This document shows positions 1 to 13,216 of a DNA stretch of 64,000 nucleotides, one piece after another. A model generated the notes under the pieces. It did no database searches, was not told where the DNA came from, and saw only the letters and a list, made by a program, of their open reading frames with translations. The translations under genes and the position numbers were made by a program. Numbering within the stretch: the first letter of the stretch is position 1; the number at the start of each line of letters is the position of its first letter. Source of the stretch: Bostrychus sinensis (lineage: Eukaryota > Chordata > Actinopteri > Gobiiformes > Eleotridae); contig CM036256.1 in assembly GCA_020698575.1 (NCBI GenBank), positions 15,515,908 through 15,579,907 of the forward strand, written 5' to 3'.

Positions 1-2348
1 CTAACAAGCTTAACGAATGTCTGGCATATCAGCTGGTAATTGCAGGGAGACTCTGCTCTCTGCCTAATTACTGATATTTCCACACAGCGCCGATTGGACC
101 GACGGCGCACGGCAGAGGACGGGGGAGAGGAGGCGGGGGGAGGCAGGTTATTATATTCCATTTGCTGGGACAGCTCCTGCAGCAAGGCTGCACTCTCTGA
201 AATGTCTTCCATAGGTTATTTATAATCACTCGGAAATTGTAAAGAAAGGCTGAGACAGAGTGGGAGAGAACGGTTTGTACTGAGAGAATAGTGGAGGAGA
301 CCAACTGAAGTCTGCCAATTTAGCCTTAGATTCTGCTTTTATAGACCGTCTTCCAATCAATTCTTCATCAATAGCTTTTCTATCTGCCTTTATTTGTATG
401 CAGCAGTGGCATAAACAGACTCTCAGGGGCATCCATTAGTTCATTTACTCTGCTGCATTAGAAAATGTTTCAGTCTGCAGCTACATTTCTGACATTCCAG
501 GCTCCATTATATATCATTACAGTCGGTCTATTGAGTGTTACATTCACTTAAGAGGTACTTGACCCTAAAGAGTACAGTTCTCAATTATAAGTTTGGAGCT
601 TTTGCTTTTGTCATGTTCATGCCAAGTGCTTTGCAATTTAAAAAATATAAAAAATAAACAAGGAATTGCACAGTAATTGCCTTGTGAGAAGAAGCATGTA
701 CAGGATATCAAAAGTCTCTTTACAATTTAAAAATATATTACAAAGGCAATTGATGAGATATCTTGTTCTATGTACTCAGTGGTTATCAAAGTTTTTAATC
801 ACATACGTACTGCTGCCAGACAGTTACAGCTCCACGTCCAACAGTGCACAAGGTCCTACACAAGGACTTGTGATTGTACGCTCACAAAGCGCAAGTCTTA
901 CAGCTGCACTTGAGCCAAATGATAAACCAAGATGAAACGCAATTGCAGTTAACCCTGGAACAAATTTCTGAGGATGAAACGTTCCATACCTGATTTTGTT
1001 TTAGTGATAAACACACATAATGTGAGAATCTGGGATCAGAACAGCCCCATGTGACTTGGGAACTTCATCCAGAGTCCAAAGGTGAATGTGTGCTGTGGGC
1101 TCACCATTGATGAGGCTCTGTTACAGCGAACATGGCAAGAAATCCAGTATCGTCTTGATGTGCTTCGTGCAGCTAATGGTGCTAATATAGAGGTGGATTA
1201 AATGAGGCAAAAAAAACTTCAATATCTACTCCTCATTTTGTAATAATTTCCACATATTTGTCTGTTCATTTGCTTTTGTATTTTGTTTTATTCTAAAGAG
1301 ACTTTATGATCACCCTCTATTACAAATCTCTATAGGAATTTAAAAATGCCATTCTCAATAAGTGGCCAATAATAAGTGAATAATAGTGAAAATAGCAAAC
1401 TATATACGTGAAATAGCAAACTGCTGTATATAGTAACTGCTATTTAATATGTAAAACCATCACATGTATGGGAAAGCAACACTATGTGAGCTTTTGATTT
1501 GCACCCAGTGAACCGCAGTCTGCAACTGCACTGCTACAAACACAAAAGGAACTGTTATGCCTCAACATGGATGGTGTATATTCTGTATATAGGGTGTGTG
1601 AACAGCTTGCAGTCAATGAGCAATCTTCACCGTTGAGAAACATTGTAAATATGTTTTCAATTTGATAAAGTGTCCCGTCACTCAGACTTACAGTTTGAAG
1701 CTTGATATTTGAATGATTTAAAGTCTATTTGTTTTCAAGTGAGAGGTTGCTAGAAAATTAGTCTGGGAGCTTTACACTTCCATAGAGAACGTTAAAATAT
1801 ACATCAGTCTTTATGGTGTATACATTCAATATTAAGTACTGAACGTTTAGATTTTTTGCTACTGAAGTTATAAACTATAGATTATACTGCACATATCACA
1901 TAAGCACAAACACTGTCATCTAAATTAAATCTGGCATTATAGTGGAACAATTGATTTGGCTCGCTGTAACGCCGGCTTCCCACAAATTAACAATAACAGA
2001 CAGCAAATCTATTATTGAAAATATGTACAATATGTGATGTGACAGAGGCTGTTAGAAGATAATTGTTGTAGAAGTGGTTTCCCTTGGGACTCCTGTTTTC
2101 TCGCTGGCTTTGATTCTTGCCAGCACGGCCTGAGTTTTTATGTTAAATCCTATAACTTGTCAACGGCCTTCAGCGAGCCTCTGCTTCTAAGCCCCGGTAA
2201 TGAAAAGTGATTGAAACACAGCTCCAGATAAAAGCCGCGCTCTTCTTTCTCGCCGCTGTGAACTTTACCGAGGTTTTTTTGCAGTGTAAACTAAGAAGGC
2301 GTTGCACTCAATAATTCAATAAATGCAACCGACTTTGCTGTGTTTGTA

Positions 2349-2866
2349 TTTTAGTGCTATGCTTTCCACAGATCACATTAAAAAACCTATTCTAAGCTTG
2401 CAATTGTTTGACATTTAAGCTGCCTCCATTTTGGATTGCATTAAAATTAACAAGGTGGGTTGATATGCTGAGGGTTTCTTATTTATTTAAACTATTACTT
2501 CTTTCGAGTTTAGGGGTAAATGCTCAAACAATTGCACCACAAAGGCTTTGTACTCAATATAACAGCAAAGAATTCACTAAAATTAATCATTTGTTACGTT
2601 TACTGACTTATGTCTGAGTTAATAACTTCTGGCCTATCTGTATCTTGCAATATTTCAGAACCCACACCAAAAAACTTTCTTTCATTACTGTCTTCTGATT
2701 TTTTTTTCCCTCACAATCCAACCACTAGTTTTTTGGCTTACCTTTAAAACAGTTTTAGCACTATACTTTTCCACATGCCATATTTAAGTTATTCTAAAGC
2801 TACAATGGTTTGACATTTAAGCCGCTTCCATTTTGAGTTGCATAAAAATCACAAGGTGGGTTGATA
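2349..2866. repeat. Diverged direct repeat pair (2349-2467 and 2753-2866)
   Basis: Two units of about 115 bases share 'tttgacatttaagc', 'ttccattttg' and 'caaggtgggttgatat' with similar spacing and the same leading 'ttccaca' block. They are separated by about 285 bases. The second copy ends at a long poly-T run (2871-2904). Confidence 0.7.
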
Positions 2867-3339
2867 TTCGCATCTTTTTTTTTTTTCCTCTTTTTTTTTT
2901 TTTTATGCCAAAGTTTCCAGATGCCTTTCACTCAACTTTCACTCCCACGTTTTTCAATTTCTTCTTTTAGTTTGTTTGGACGAGAGTTTAGACCCAGCTG
3001 TGAAGGTCATCACTGTGTCCGATAAAAGTAGTACCAGGAAGAAAACTTTTTGCCTCCCTCGCTCGTCGTAATCTCGGCGCGAGGAAAATGCCAGGTGCCA
3101 TTTGGAGAGATAAGGCTCCAGCTCCAAAATCCACCTGCACTCCCACAGTGGAACAACAAAGAATATTATGAGGATGTACAGTACTGCACAAAAGTTTTAC
3201 ACACGTTTACTCAAGGATATGGAAAAAATACTGTTGCAAAAAAAAAAAAAAAGAAAATCAAAACTTGGAGAGCAAAGATTTTTACCAAGGCATTAGTCCT
3301 GTCTGGCAATGGTAAAAATATTGTAATATATGTATAGTG

Positions 3340-3480
3340 CCCCAGACCTGGACTCAAACTTAAAGATTTTCTATTTCAGGGGTAAATGCTTTTTCCATTG
3401 AGCCACATATTTGTTCTTTTAGTGAATAAAGTTAGTGTGTTTGGTCCGTATCTGCAAATAGAACAGAATGTGTTAACACT
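3340..3480 (-). repeat. tRNA-derived SINE copy
   Basis: On the minus strand: an A-box-like 'gtggctcaatggaaaaagc', then 'atttacccctg' and a B-box-like 'agtttgagtccaggtctggg'. The same arrangement recurs at 5740-5805, 26730-26805 and 27595-27660. Confidence 0.55.
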
Positions 3481-5739
3481 CAGGCACCACTATACACTTA
3501 AGACCTTAAGAACTTAAATGTCCACTTCCAAAAAACTGCTATAAAAAATGACTGGATTAATATTTTTTCAGCTTTTCTTTTCCCATAAATCATGTTAACA
3601 ACTCCAGTCTTGCTCAAAACTAGCAAACATTCAGTAATTTTTTAGCATTTTACCCCTTTAATTGCCAGTTTGAATACATAAAGTCACTGTTGTTTATGAA
3701 AAAAATAAAATAAAATAAAACACAAAAAACATTTTCCCTCACAAAATAGATGTTGGGGGGTCATGGCAATTTTTTTCAGATGTGTTTTGGGTAGGTTGAA
3801 GATTATCCAAAATATTAGCTTTGGCATTGTTATTTTTTTATGGAGTATCACAATGAAATTCATACTCTTGTATTTTTCCCCTAGAGTATAAAACTTGCCA
3901 TTTTTTGGTGTTCATATTGTTGTTAGTATTGGCCCATGATGATGATTTTAGTGATAAAATAAAAATGTAAAAATGTCGAATTTTACAAGTTTTCTCAAAA
4001 ATGAAACCCCATCATAACTAAATTCATGATTATTTTATGTAATTATAAAGAGATTAAAAAATTGGAGTCACATCTCCTGGTGCTCACATGGCCCCATTAT
4101 ATCCTATAGGAAAAATACAGCAATCTTCTTTGTCTGCCTACAACAGGAAAAAGTTTCCTAACTAATAAAATACAGCAGAAATGTCAAATTTCACTCCTTT
4201 TTGTCAAAATGAAATGTTAATATTACAAAATGCACAATTTTATACTGTAATGGCAGTGAAATTTTAAAAAATGTGTTTTTAATAGGGCATTTTTGTCAGA
4301 TAAGGTTACAAGTGTGAGTATGAATTTCAGTCTGACGCTACACAAAAACTAATGATGCACCAAAGCCAATATTTTGGATAACCTTCAATCTATCCTCTAT
4401 TGTTTCCATTCCTGAAATTTTCATAACAAAAATACAAACTCAAATTCTTTGTCTAAAGCATTCTTAGTTGACAGCATTTTCACGCCTCATTAAAACTTTT
4501 GCACAGTTCTAAAGATGAAAAAAATAAATAAATAAAATAGGCGGTGGAAAGTTTTCTATTAAAATATCCTGGTGCCACACTGTCAAATCCCAGAGAAACT
4601 TGGACTAGGTGTAAAACATTTTATTACAAGGTGTGTGTGGCGAGTTCTCGGTGTAACTCCCAGTTGGCAGAATAAAAATGGATGGCCCCGGCTATAGATT
4701 TTTGGGTGACAATCCCCACTACAACCATCTCATATCTTATTACCAACAGCCCTCAGACGCTCAAATTGATCTTTATTGGTGTGAAAATACCAAATCACCC
4801 CTGGCATCTCCGACCTTTATGGTACTTACCTTTCACTCTTGGATATTTTTTCCTTCTCCCATGAGGCGATGTGTCCCATGCAAGCGCAATGGATAGCCTT
4901 TTAAAAAAAACTTAGACCAAGAGTAATTTCTGCTGCAGTCACTGGGTTGTCCAAGGTGATAGCTGAAGATAAGAAAAAAGAACAGTTTTAATGGGAACAG
5001 CAGTCCTTGAATTGTAACATTGGACTAATTCACCTTTCAAAACTGTCACCTGCATGGAAGGCTTATCACTGTGAGCGGCTTTTTACTCATTTTAGAGGAC
5101 AATTTTAGATTTGGACGTGAAAAATGTTCAAAACTAAAAGTACATATGACAGCTGTACATGTTGATGTGACATTAAGTTCTTTGCTATTTGAAAATCAAC
5201 TGTCATTTTATTTTGTTATTGTCTGTCAAACCAGTTGCTAACAAGCAAACTGAACTTTCAAATGCCCTATTATTTTAGCCTTTAATTTGATATCCTTCAC
5301 ATGTTGAAAGACTTTACATCCAACTATATTAAATTAACTCATTATTGCAGTGGACAAGTAAGCCAGCAGTCCTTCAAACCAGTTCCAGCATATCTCCTCC
5401 CAGTTTTCCGGAGCCAAAATTTCATAAAAATTCCCTGCAATCAAAAAGTGCACAGAGCAGTCTGTCAGGTCCGAGTTACCTTGTTAAAAAGTGTTCTGGT
5501 GAAGTTAGAATGCAACAGCTCGGCTTTTTCAGGTTGACAGAATGTGTTCCCAGGACTAATCAAGAGGAGACCCTGGGTGTCCTAAAGCACCACACAAGCG
5601 GAACTACTTAAAGGTTATGTGATGCAAGAACTGCAGAGGATTTGAGCTGTGATTTCTTTTTCAATCTTTTACAATCTTAGCTTGGAATTACATAATGTTT
5701 GTGGGGTACATTTTATTGTTAAACATTTTGTGGTCACAT

Positions 5740-6080
5740 ACAGCACTGTGCTAACTCAAACTCAAAGATATTGGGGTAAATGCTCTTTCCTCTGAGCCAC
5801 AAAAGCCTTACAATGGCAACAAAATCTACTAAAACTAAACATTTGTTTTTGTTTTGTTTTTTTGTGAGTGAAGTTATAGTATTTTTGTTCTGTATCACAA
5901 AATGGTACATAGACCATTAAAAAACTCCAAAACACCAAAATAATTTTGTCCATGGCCCATTACAGACCTTTCCTGAAAATTTCATAACAAAAATAAAAAA
6001 TTAAATTGTGTATCTATTAAAGCACTTGTAGTTAACGGTTTAACCAAGAGGGTGATGTCTAAACATCTTCCACCAAGGAG
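5740..6080 (-). repeat. tRNA-derived SINE head with longer associated repeat
   Basis: The minus strand shows 'gtggctcagaggaaagagc' (A-box-like) followed by a B-box-like 'gagtttgagtta'. The adjacent 5860-6080 part shares 'aaaatggt', 'cattacagacctttcctgaaaatttcat' style blocks with 4375-4510, 27780-27840 and 37640-37830, so a larger old repeat is present. Confidence 0.5.
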
Positions 6081-7197
6081 GTTATGTTTTGCAGTTGTTG
6101 CTTTGTCAGATTGTTGTTTTGTTTGTTAACAGAATAACTTTACAATTTATTTTGCTGAAATTATTAGTTTTAGATCAGGACAGTTTTGTTCTGTTAGTAA
6201 CAACAAACAAAGTTTTTTTTTTTTTTGTGTGGAAAAGGTCTGCAATGTCTGAGTGTTTTTATTTGTTACTAATTGAGTACAGTACACTTTAACTGTATGT
6301 ACAATTTGGCTGTGATTTGCCCTAAAAACAACACAATTTATTAGTGTAGACGTGTAATGATATCTAATAGCGTCTTTGAAAGGAACTCAAAATCCCATGC
6401 AGAGATATTTGCCATTATGACTTTCAAAGTATAAAACATGTCCTTTATGAAACCATTAGGCCTACCTTGCTCCATGCGGTGTATCATAAGTGCAAAAAGG
6501 TCACCGTTCATAGAGCAGTATTTATAGCCAGTGACAGATATTCAGTGTTGTAGTGGCTCACTGATGCAAACCCGGCCTTTTGTACTAACGCCTGTGTTTT
6601 TGTTTTTTTCCAGCACCAGCAGCAGTAGCAGTTCTAACTTCATTACACCTTATTCACTTGTCTCTCACCTGGATTCTGGCTTCATTAAAGCTTCCCGGGG
6701 TTCCTCTCACACTGGGATGCAAGAGTAAAAAAAATTTTTATTTCACAGCGCCTTTAGCTACAAAACATTTTGCCACACTACATTACCCCAACCTTTAATA
6801 CCACCAGCGTTCACACCGCTCAGCCGACAACATTTCATTGCGGGACAAAAGGTAGCGTGTGGTTTATTGCTACGGAGACAAGAGGAAAAGTTGTGTACGA
6901 TGCTCTTGGCTGAGTTCCCCCTGTGGACCCACGTGTTGTTGAAGCAGATGGAGCTGTGAAATGTTTGAGAGCGGAGTCAAGAAGGAAAAAAAAATGCTGC
7001 AGGTATCACATGAAGCATGAGGTAGAAATTAACAATCTGTAACCGCATTTGTACATCGTAAAGGGAAACAGCGGTAAAAGTAAGTTGTGGTGGAATGTGT
7101 TATAGTCTATAGACAGCAATGTGCCACGGTGTTAATAAAGTGAGAAAAGAGCAACGCTTTTAAGCTGAAATCCTACTGAGCAATAAGACATTTATAT

Positions 7198-7350
7198 TTG
7201 CGGCGGCAGTATTTGAGACATTCGCCCACTAACCTGAAGGCTGGCTCACCCCCACTGAGTGTGACTGAGGAGTGAATGAATAATGCACCAAATTGTAAAG
7301 CAACTTTGAGTATCTAGAAAAGCACTACATAAGACCCATGCATTATTATT
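7198..7350 (+). repeat. SINE copy, 'gcaactttgagt' tail family
   Basis: Shares 'gcccactaacctgaaggctgg' and the 3' block 'gtaaagcaactttgagtatct' followed by 'gaaaagcactacataa' with the fuller copy at 36464-36735. The middle is deleted. Confidence 0.6.
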
Positions 7351-9227
7351 GTCATATTTAATGTTGATTTATAGTAATCAACAGAGGTAGAGTAGTCAAA
7401 TAAAATGATTGCCTTTTAAAATTTAAATTGAAGTAAAAGCACTCCTACAAATAATTTTTAAAAGTTCAAATTATTACCTATGTCAAAGTGAAAAAAGTAT
7501 TAGGTTAGTAAGTAATTAAGTTTACAAGGAGAAAATTTTTACTTTTTTTGCAATTCTACAGCAAAATATATTTCTCCCACTTCTATTACTCACTACTTGC
7601 ACGACAACTGCTCCAACTGAAAAGTACTACTACTACTTCTGCAGCTGCCACTGCTACTACATTATTACCACGGCACTAGTTCTACTGTTAAACCCTCTTC
7701 TATACATGCAAGATACACCCAAAATACTTAGGCATACACATTTATAAATCACACAGATTTATACATTGTACTGTGTTTTTACCTTTCTATGTTGGTTTTT
7801 ACACAAACTTAATCAGTAATGAATCTCAACCCAGAAAAAAAAAACTGTTCTTTAATGAAATGGTTACTTGTATAATTAAGTGTTTGATTTCCCCATCACT
7901 CATGTTGGTCTCCACAGTGTAATATGGACCTGTAATGTTGCACTTTGCTGGTCTTTTAATAGGACTGAAGTCTTGGAGAGCTTTCATGTGTGTAGGTGTT
8001 TTGATTGACAGGTGTGAGTGACGCTAACTTTGACTTGCAAAGTTTCTGTTTATTGAATAAAAATGATTATTTTTCTGACTGGCAGCTCTGCCATAGTTAT
8101 TTTATTAAGAAGGGTTTCAACATACAACCAATGGTCATACTGAGACATACTGAAATTGTACTTTTTATTTCTTATTATTTCTGTTGCTGCTCAAAATGAT
8201 TGTATTTTATTGTAATGATATTTGCAAAGAAGGCTAATTTGAAAGATTTTTCTAGTGTGTTTTTATAAATTAGTTTTTTTCTGCCTACAGGAGTACAAGG
8301 AATAAGTGTTTCAGACCTTACTACTTTAGTAACCTGTCAGCTTTGGCTCTAAAAATGTGCCACTGCTTCTAAAAGGTGAAGATAAACCCTGCACTTGGTT
8401 ACTATTCATGAACACAAAAACATTAAAATAAACCTTGTCTTGTTCATGTGATAAACAGGTAAATACAAAGTACAAAGGAGGCTGTGATTTAGTACTAAAC
8501 TGTTCTAGGGCTCATTAGTTTATTAGCAACAGCAGACTGTGGTTTTAGATGGAGAGACCTGTTCAAAACACTGCTAAACTTTGTAACAAGCCTTTAAATG
8601 AAACTAGTGTTTTCCTAGTTTAGTTAGGGTGTAGTTAGCATCTAGTGGTTTGCAAGTCTTTAGTCTGGCATAGATTTTAACAGCAGATGCCTTTCCTTCC
8701 AGGCTTGGGTCTGGCACAAAGAGAATGTCCGCTATGAGTGGCAGTGGCTTTTCTCCTTGTCACCGCCCAGCACAAAGAGGTAGCTCTGCTCCCAGTCATA
8801 GCACCCTCTAAGGTGGGATGCATTTCTGTGTCTTGGAGCAGGTGGGGGCAGAGGGGCGTCCTCTAGTGTTCAACAAAACAGGTGAAACAGATTGTGAGCC
8901 AGGATAATATCAGCAGTGGTGGGGAGATCTGGCTGAAACAATTGCACCTAGCAGAGCCAGCAGAGAACGTGGCAGCAAGTAGCACTGTGGAAGGCTCCTC
9001 ATACTCCAGTGCCCCCCAGAGTAGGATATGCTCAGATGGCCAAGCATGACAGACAAGACCATGGCTGTTGTTGCCTTACCTGGTGCTTACACACTCCTCA
9101 GAGTTCTGGGGGAGGAGAGCAGGCATGTATCTTGTGTCTAGCTTCAGGAGTGGGCCATGTTTCCCAGTCCAGAACAAGCATATATATATATCTTGCGGAC
9201 AGAGCAGCTGTGCTGTGCTAAACAATT

Positions 9228-9482
9228 CTACACTGTAAGAGTTTGATGTAAATTTACAGCTAAATTTCACCAGTATTTTACTGTATATCTATCATACAGC
9301 ATTATACTGTAAATTGCAATGCATTCTGGGTGCAAAACAGGCAGCAGTATTTGAAAATCCTTTCATTACTTTCATACAGTAGTATACTGTAAGCTGCAAT
9401 GCAATGTGGGCAAAAATGCAGCAATAAAAGAGAATACCTGCCTACATAATACTGTAAATTTACATTAAAATGTTTTGCAGTG
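9228..9482. mobile_element. MITE-like element with two similar internal halves
   Basis: Begins near 'cactgtaagagtttgatg' and ends 'gttttgcagtgat', weakly inverted termini. Inside, a unit 'atactgtaaattgcaatgca' (9303) and 'atactgtaagctgcaatgca' (9383) occurs twice, each followed by 'tgggcaaaa'-like text. This fits the fish repeats rich in 'ctgtaaatttac'. Confidence 0.6.
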
Positions 9483-12317
9483 ATATCTTTAACAAATAAG
9501 GCTAATGCCTTGGTGTAAGTTTCCAAATGCTTCTAGTAAAATGTGTATCCTGCACATGTCTTTACTATTGTTAAGACAACTCTTCTTAATACCACTTTTA
9601 TTGTAAGATTTTAGTCAAACCAGTTTCTTAACAGATTCCATCATGTAACAAAAGATTGTAAGAGATCCATATTAATCATCAAATCAGTTAAATTTTACCA
9701 TTGTTTGACCCCAGACCAAACCAAGTCTAGCTCAACAATGCAGACTTAAAACCAAATGTGCCACATGGTGGTGCATTCATAGCTTTTATGTTTTGTATAT
9801 ACTGGCCTTTCAGTCTAAGTTCAGTCCTGTTATACAGTAAAGCAGTACTTTAGCTGGATACACAGTGACCTTTGTGCGAAAGGGACGGACGCAGTGAGTG
9901 CTCTGGAGTGAAGTGAGGCTAATGAACATGTACAGGGACATGCAGAGTAAAAGTGTGACAGACAGACAACCATTACTGGGCCCTTGAGCGTCCATGAAGG
10001 AGATGTCACTAATGGCTCCGTAAGGCCGCGGTCAGCTGCCCCTAATCAGCACTTAGACAAACAGCATCTGCTCTGAGCCACATACTGCTTTTAACATCAA
10101 ACTTCCATCACGCTCAGCAAACCTTGACAGACTTCGCCGCAGATAGCTGGCTTGTTGGCATGTGCGGTAATGTAGGTGGTCCAGTGAAGTGGGATTAGGT
10201 TGATGGAAAAGGCAGGGTACTGATAAGTTGTGACTGTGAAAGCTTGTGAAGGTAAAAGGGGGCAGGGGAGAGGCGGCACTGCAATAAAGCCATGTTGAAC
10301 TTTGTGTGAAGTTGAGATGTGTGGGATGTAAGCCAAGACATTTCCACCCTCTTCATCTGTTGATCCATGCTGGAGAAGTGGGAATAGGTGTTTTTTTTTC
10401 CCCGTTTACTCCAGGAGGACAGTAAAAGGAGTAAAAAGTTGCACCTGGGATACTTGATTTCTCAAAAAATACCTTAACATCATCCATTTTTGAAGGGATG
10501 GTAAAGCAACCAAATGTTGGCTTAGAACTTTATTCTCGCCTTACATAGCCTGGCCAGTCAGGGGAGTGAAGTGTCTACTGTTCTCTGTTGTTCTTTGATT
10601 GTATAGCCATTCATTTGCAGGATCATCTCAGTTCATTCAAATCTAGCTTTAACTTATACTTTGTACAAGAATAGACAAAGAAAAAAACATTCAGCTGTAA
10701 CATGATGGCCCCTTAATGGTTATAATTGTTATAATAGTCTTAATTGTCATAATTCAGCAGCCTTAACTGCTCTTGACCTCTCACCACATCTTAGTGGTAT
10801 CTGAGGCCAACTTCTGAGAAACAAGATGGCTGCTATAGACTTGATCATCATAACTCATAGCCTCATTGCTTTTTATTTGACTTGTTTTCTCTAAGTGCCT
10901 GTGTACTACTGCAGGCTTCATTTTAGAAATTTGTGCCAATCCAAATAAAATCTTTAATGATCCACTTTGAGGTCCTGTTCCAGTGTTTGGGAACCACTGC
11001 TGTAATGTGAAACAAAGCTGCAATGGATATCTTGACATGTATTCTCCATATTCATTGTATGAATAATGCATTTGGTCTCCACGTGTATCCGACAAACAGA
11101 ATCACTACCTGTCCACTTGGTTTGTCTGGCCTCCAGCAAATGTTGTGGATAACCCTGTGAGACACATGGGTCATCACTGCATGGCCAACAGTACTGCATC
11201 CTTATGAGCAGCCAGCAGCTATACGGCAAAATATACAGTAGATGTATTTCCCATAGGCTAAACCCACAATGTACTTGTCAGTGTGAATGTGTTTTGGAGA
11301 CACCTTGGTATAGCAAAATCTATTGAAAATATAATTGTTACTACACTGAAGAACGGATAACATTTTGAGATATCATTACAGTATCTATTCTATTCCCATA
11401 AACTAGCAATTACCAGTAGATGATTATGCACATAACTATTATCTGTTTGGCTTATGTATTCTTCCCATTGCACTGACTGTAATAAGTATTGAGTGATCAG
11501 GTCCATAGGCTGTTCTAAGTGAGTTGTTGGTTTAATAGACTAGATTGGGGAATGGTGTTGCTGAAGGTGTGTTGTAAGCAGCCTCCAGCATTGTTTTAAT
11601 GTCTGGCTCAAGGGCACGTCAGCTGCTGAGATCATAGACAGGACTGCAGGCTACTCATGTGTAATTCCTAAAGCACCTTTCCCAGTGTGGACATGGTGGT
11701 GTAGTACTCTAGGTCACCTATGGGCCATAAAAAGAATGGTGAGCATAGTGCAGATATAGGATACCAGAGATATGTGCTGTATTTAGTGCATGCAGTGTTG
11801 GTGGAAGCCATACAAAAGTCCAGAAATGAAAAGCCTACGGTGTACAAATTCCATAACTTCAACAGTGTGAGTCCTTTTTTGTTCTTGCTGCAGGAAAAAG
11901 TGACCTATATCTATTTTTTGTCAGAATATTTAAACTTTTTTTTTGTTCGTTAGCTCTTCTTGTTTTGGCAATGCTTTAAAACAGCATAGATGATTGGATT
12001 TTATCTAACATAGTATAATTATCTTTAAATCTCTGGAGTTTATGCTAAGTCAGTAAAAATAGTTGAATAATATATTTCTGGGGGAAGAAACCCCAACAGT
12101 TTTTTTTTCTTCAACTAATTTCCAAATTTAACAAATTAATTGCAGCAAAAGTATGTTTCTAATGTACCAAGTTGGAGATTTTGAATACTATTTAAATCAT
12201 TTTTCAGGTCTTGGAAATTTAGTCAAAAGTTTTGGAAAGGCCATGTACAAATCATGTATTAGATTTGTATTATTCATAGCAACTGCCTTCCAAATTATGT
12301 CAACAAACTAAACTGAA

Positions 12318-12400
12318 TTAGGGATGTGCTATGGCAGAGTTCCTGCCAGCAAGGAGGTTGTGGGTTTGATTCTCACGCCAGACTTGCCACACAATGCACA
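12318..12400 (+). repeat. SINE head fragment
   Basis: Contains 'caaggaggttgtgggtttga' and 'ttctcacgcc', the B-box region of the family whose best copy is at 43050-43390. The 3' part is missing. Confidence 0.45.
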
Positions 12401-12513
12401 TATGTATTAGGGAATTGCCTACTTGAGTATAGAATTGATTTAGGCCAAATGCTTTTATATGGTTCACATGACATTGTACAAACCAGTCAAATGTAGGTTT
12501 GTTGTTCCTAGAT

Positions 12514-12937
12514 CAGTGATTCCCAACTTTTTTTTTTTTGGTTTTGTGCACCCCAGGGAGCTGATTTAGTCCTGGTTTGGACCCAGCTTAGTGCTGGTTT
12601 AGTAGTGATTTAGTCTTAGTTTTAGGCATGGTTTAGTCCTGGTTAAGTCTTAGTTTAGTCCTGGTTTGACCTGGTTTAGACGTGGTTTATACCTAGTTTA
12701 GTTCTGTTTTAGGCTTACTCCTGGTTTAGTTCTGGTTTTAGATTTGTTTTAGTACTGGTTTAGTCAATGTTTTGTCCTTTAGAGTCCCATTCCTCGTTAT
12801 AGTCCTGGTTTTGTCCTAATATAGGTTTATTTTTGTCTTTGAAAGCTAAATACATAAATGGCTCTATAAATGATCATATAACTCCAATGTGCTCATGTAC
12901 CTCTAGGGGTCCCCGTACCCCTGTTTGGGAAACACTG
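12514..12937. mobile_element. hAT-like non-autonomous element with 8-bp target duplication
   Basis: Termini CAGTGATTCCCAAC at the left and GTTTGGGAAACACTG at the right are inverted repeats. The 8-base target duplication TCCTAGAT is perfect on both sides (12506-12513 and 12938-12945), which identifies the hAT superfamily. The 424-bp interior has no transposase; it is mostly a degenerate minisatellite with unit TTTAGTCCTGGT (12561-12825). Confidence 0.88.
12561..12825 (+). repeat. Degenerate minisatellite, 12-base unit TTTAGTCCTGGT
   Basis: Roughly twenty diverged repeats of the unit, with spacing slips, lie fully inside the hAT-like element at 12514-12937. Confidence 0.8.
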
Positions 12938-13031
12938 TCCTAGATAAACAGGAGGTGTGGTCTGCCTATTTCATATACACCTATCCTTTGGAGTTCCCCA
13001 GGTCTAATTTTTGTGTTGCTCACTATTTGCA

Positions 13032-13216
13032 TTTTTTTTAAGATATTTTTCAGCCTTTTTTGGCTTTATTGGATAGGACAGATGGGTAATGATGAGGAAG
13101 CAGGGAAAGATACTCTGCAGGCCGTCGGAGCTCAAACCTGAACCCATAACACCCAGGGCAGGCTGCAGTCACCCTGCACACACGCCGCAGCTTCACTAGC
13201 TGAGCCATACCGCTCC
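13032..13216 (-). repeat. tRNA-derived SINE (minus strand)
   Basis: On the minus strand: 'tatggctcagctagtgaagc' resembles an A box with its following stem, 'gggttcaggtttgagctcc' a B box, and the 3' end is 'cctatccaataaagccaaaa'. This combination is common in fish genomes. Confidence 0.6.

Noticed and set aside
12561..12825. CRISPR-like or gene-like regular repeat
   Set aside because: It is a degenerate 12-base tandem repeat with no spacers, inside a hAT-like element in a vertebrate genome.
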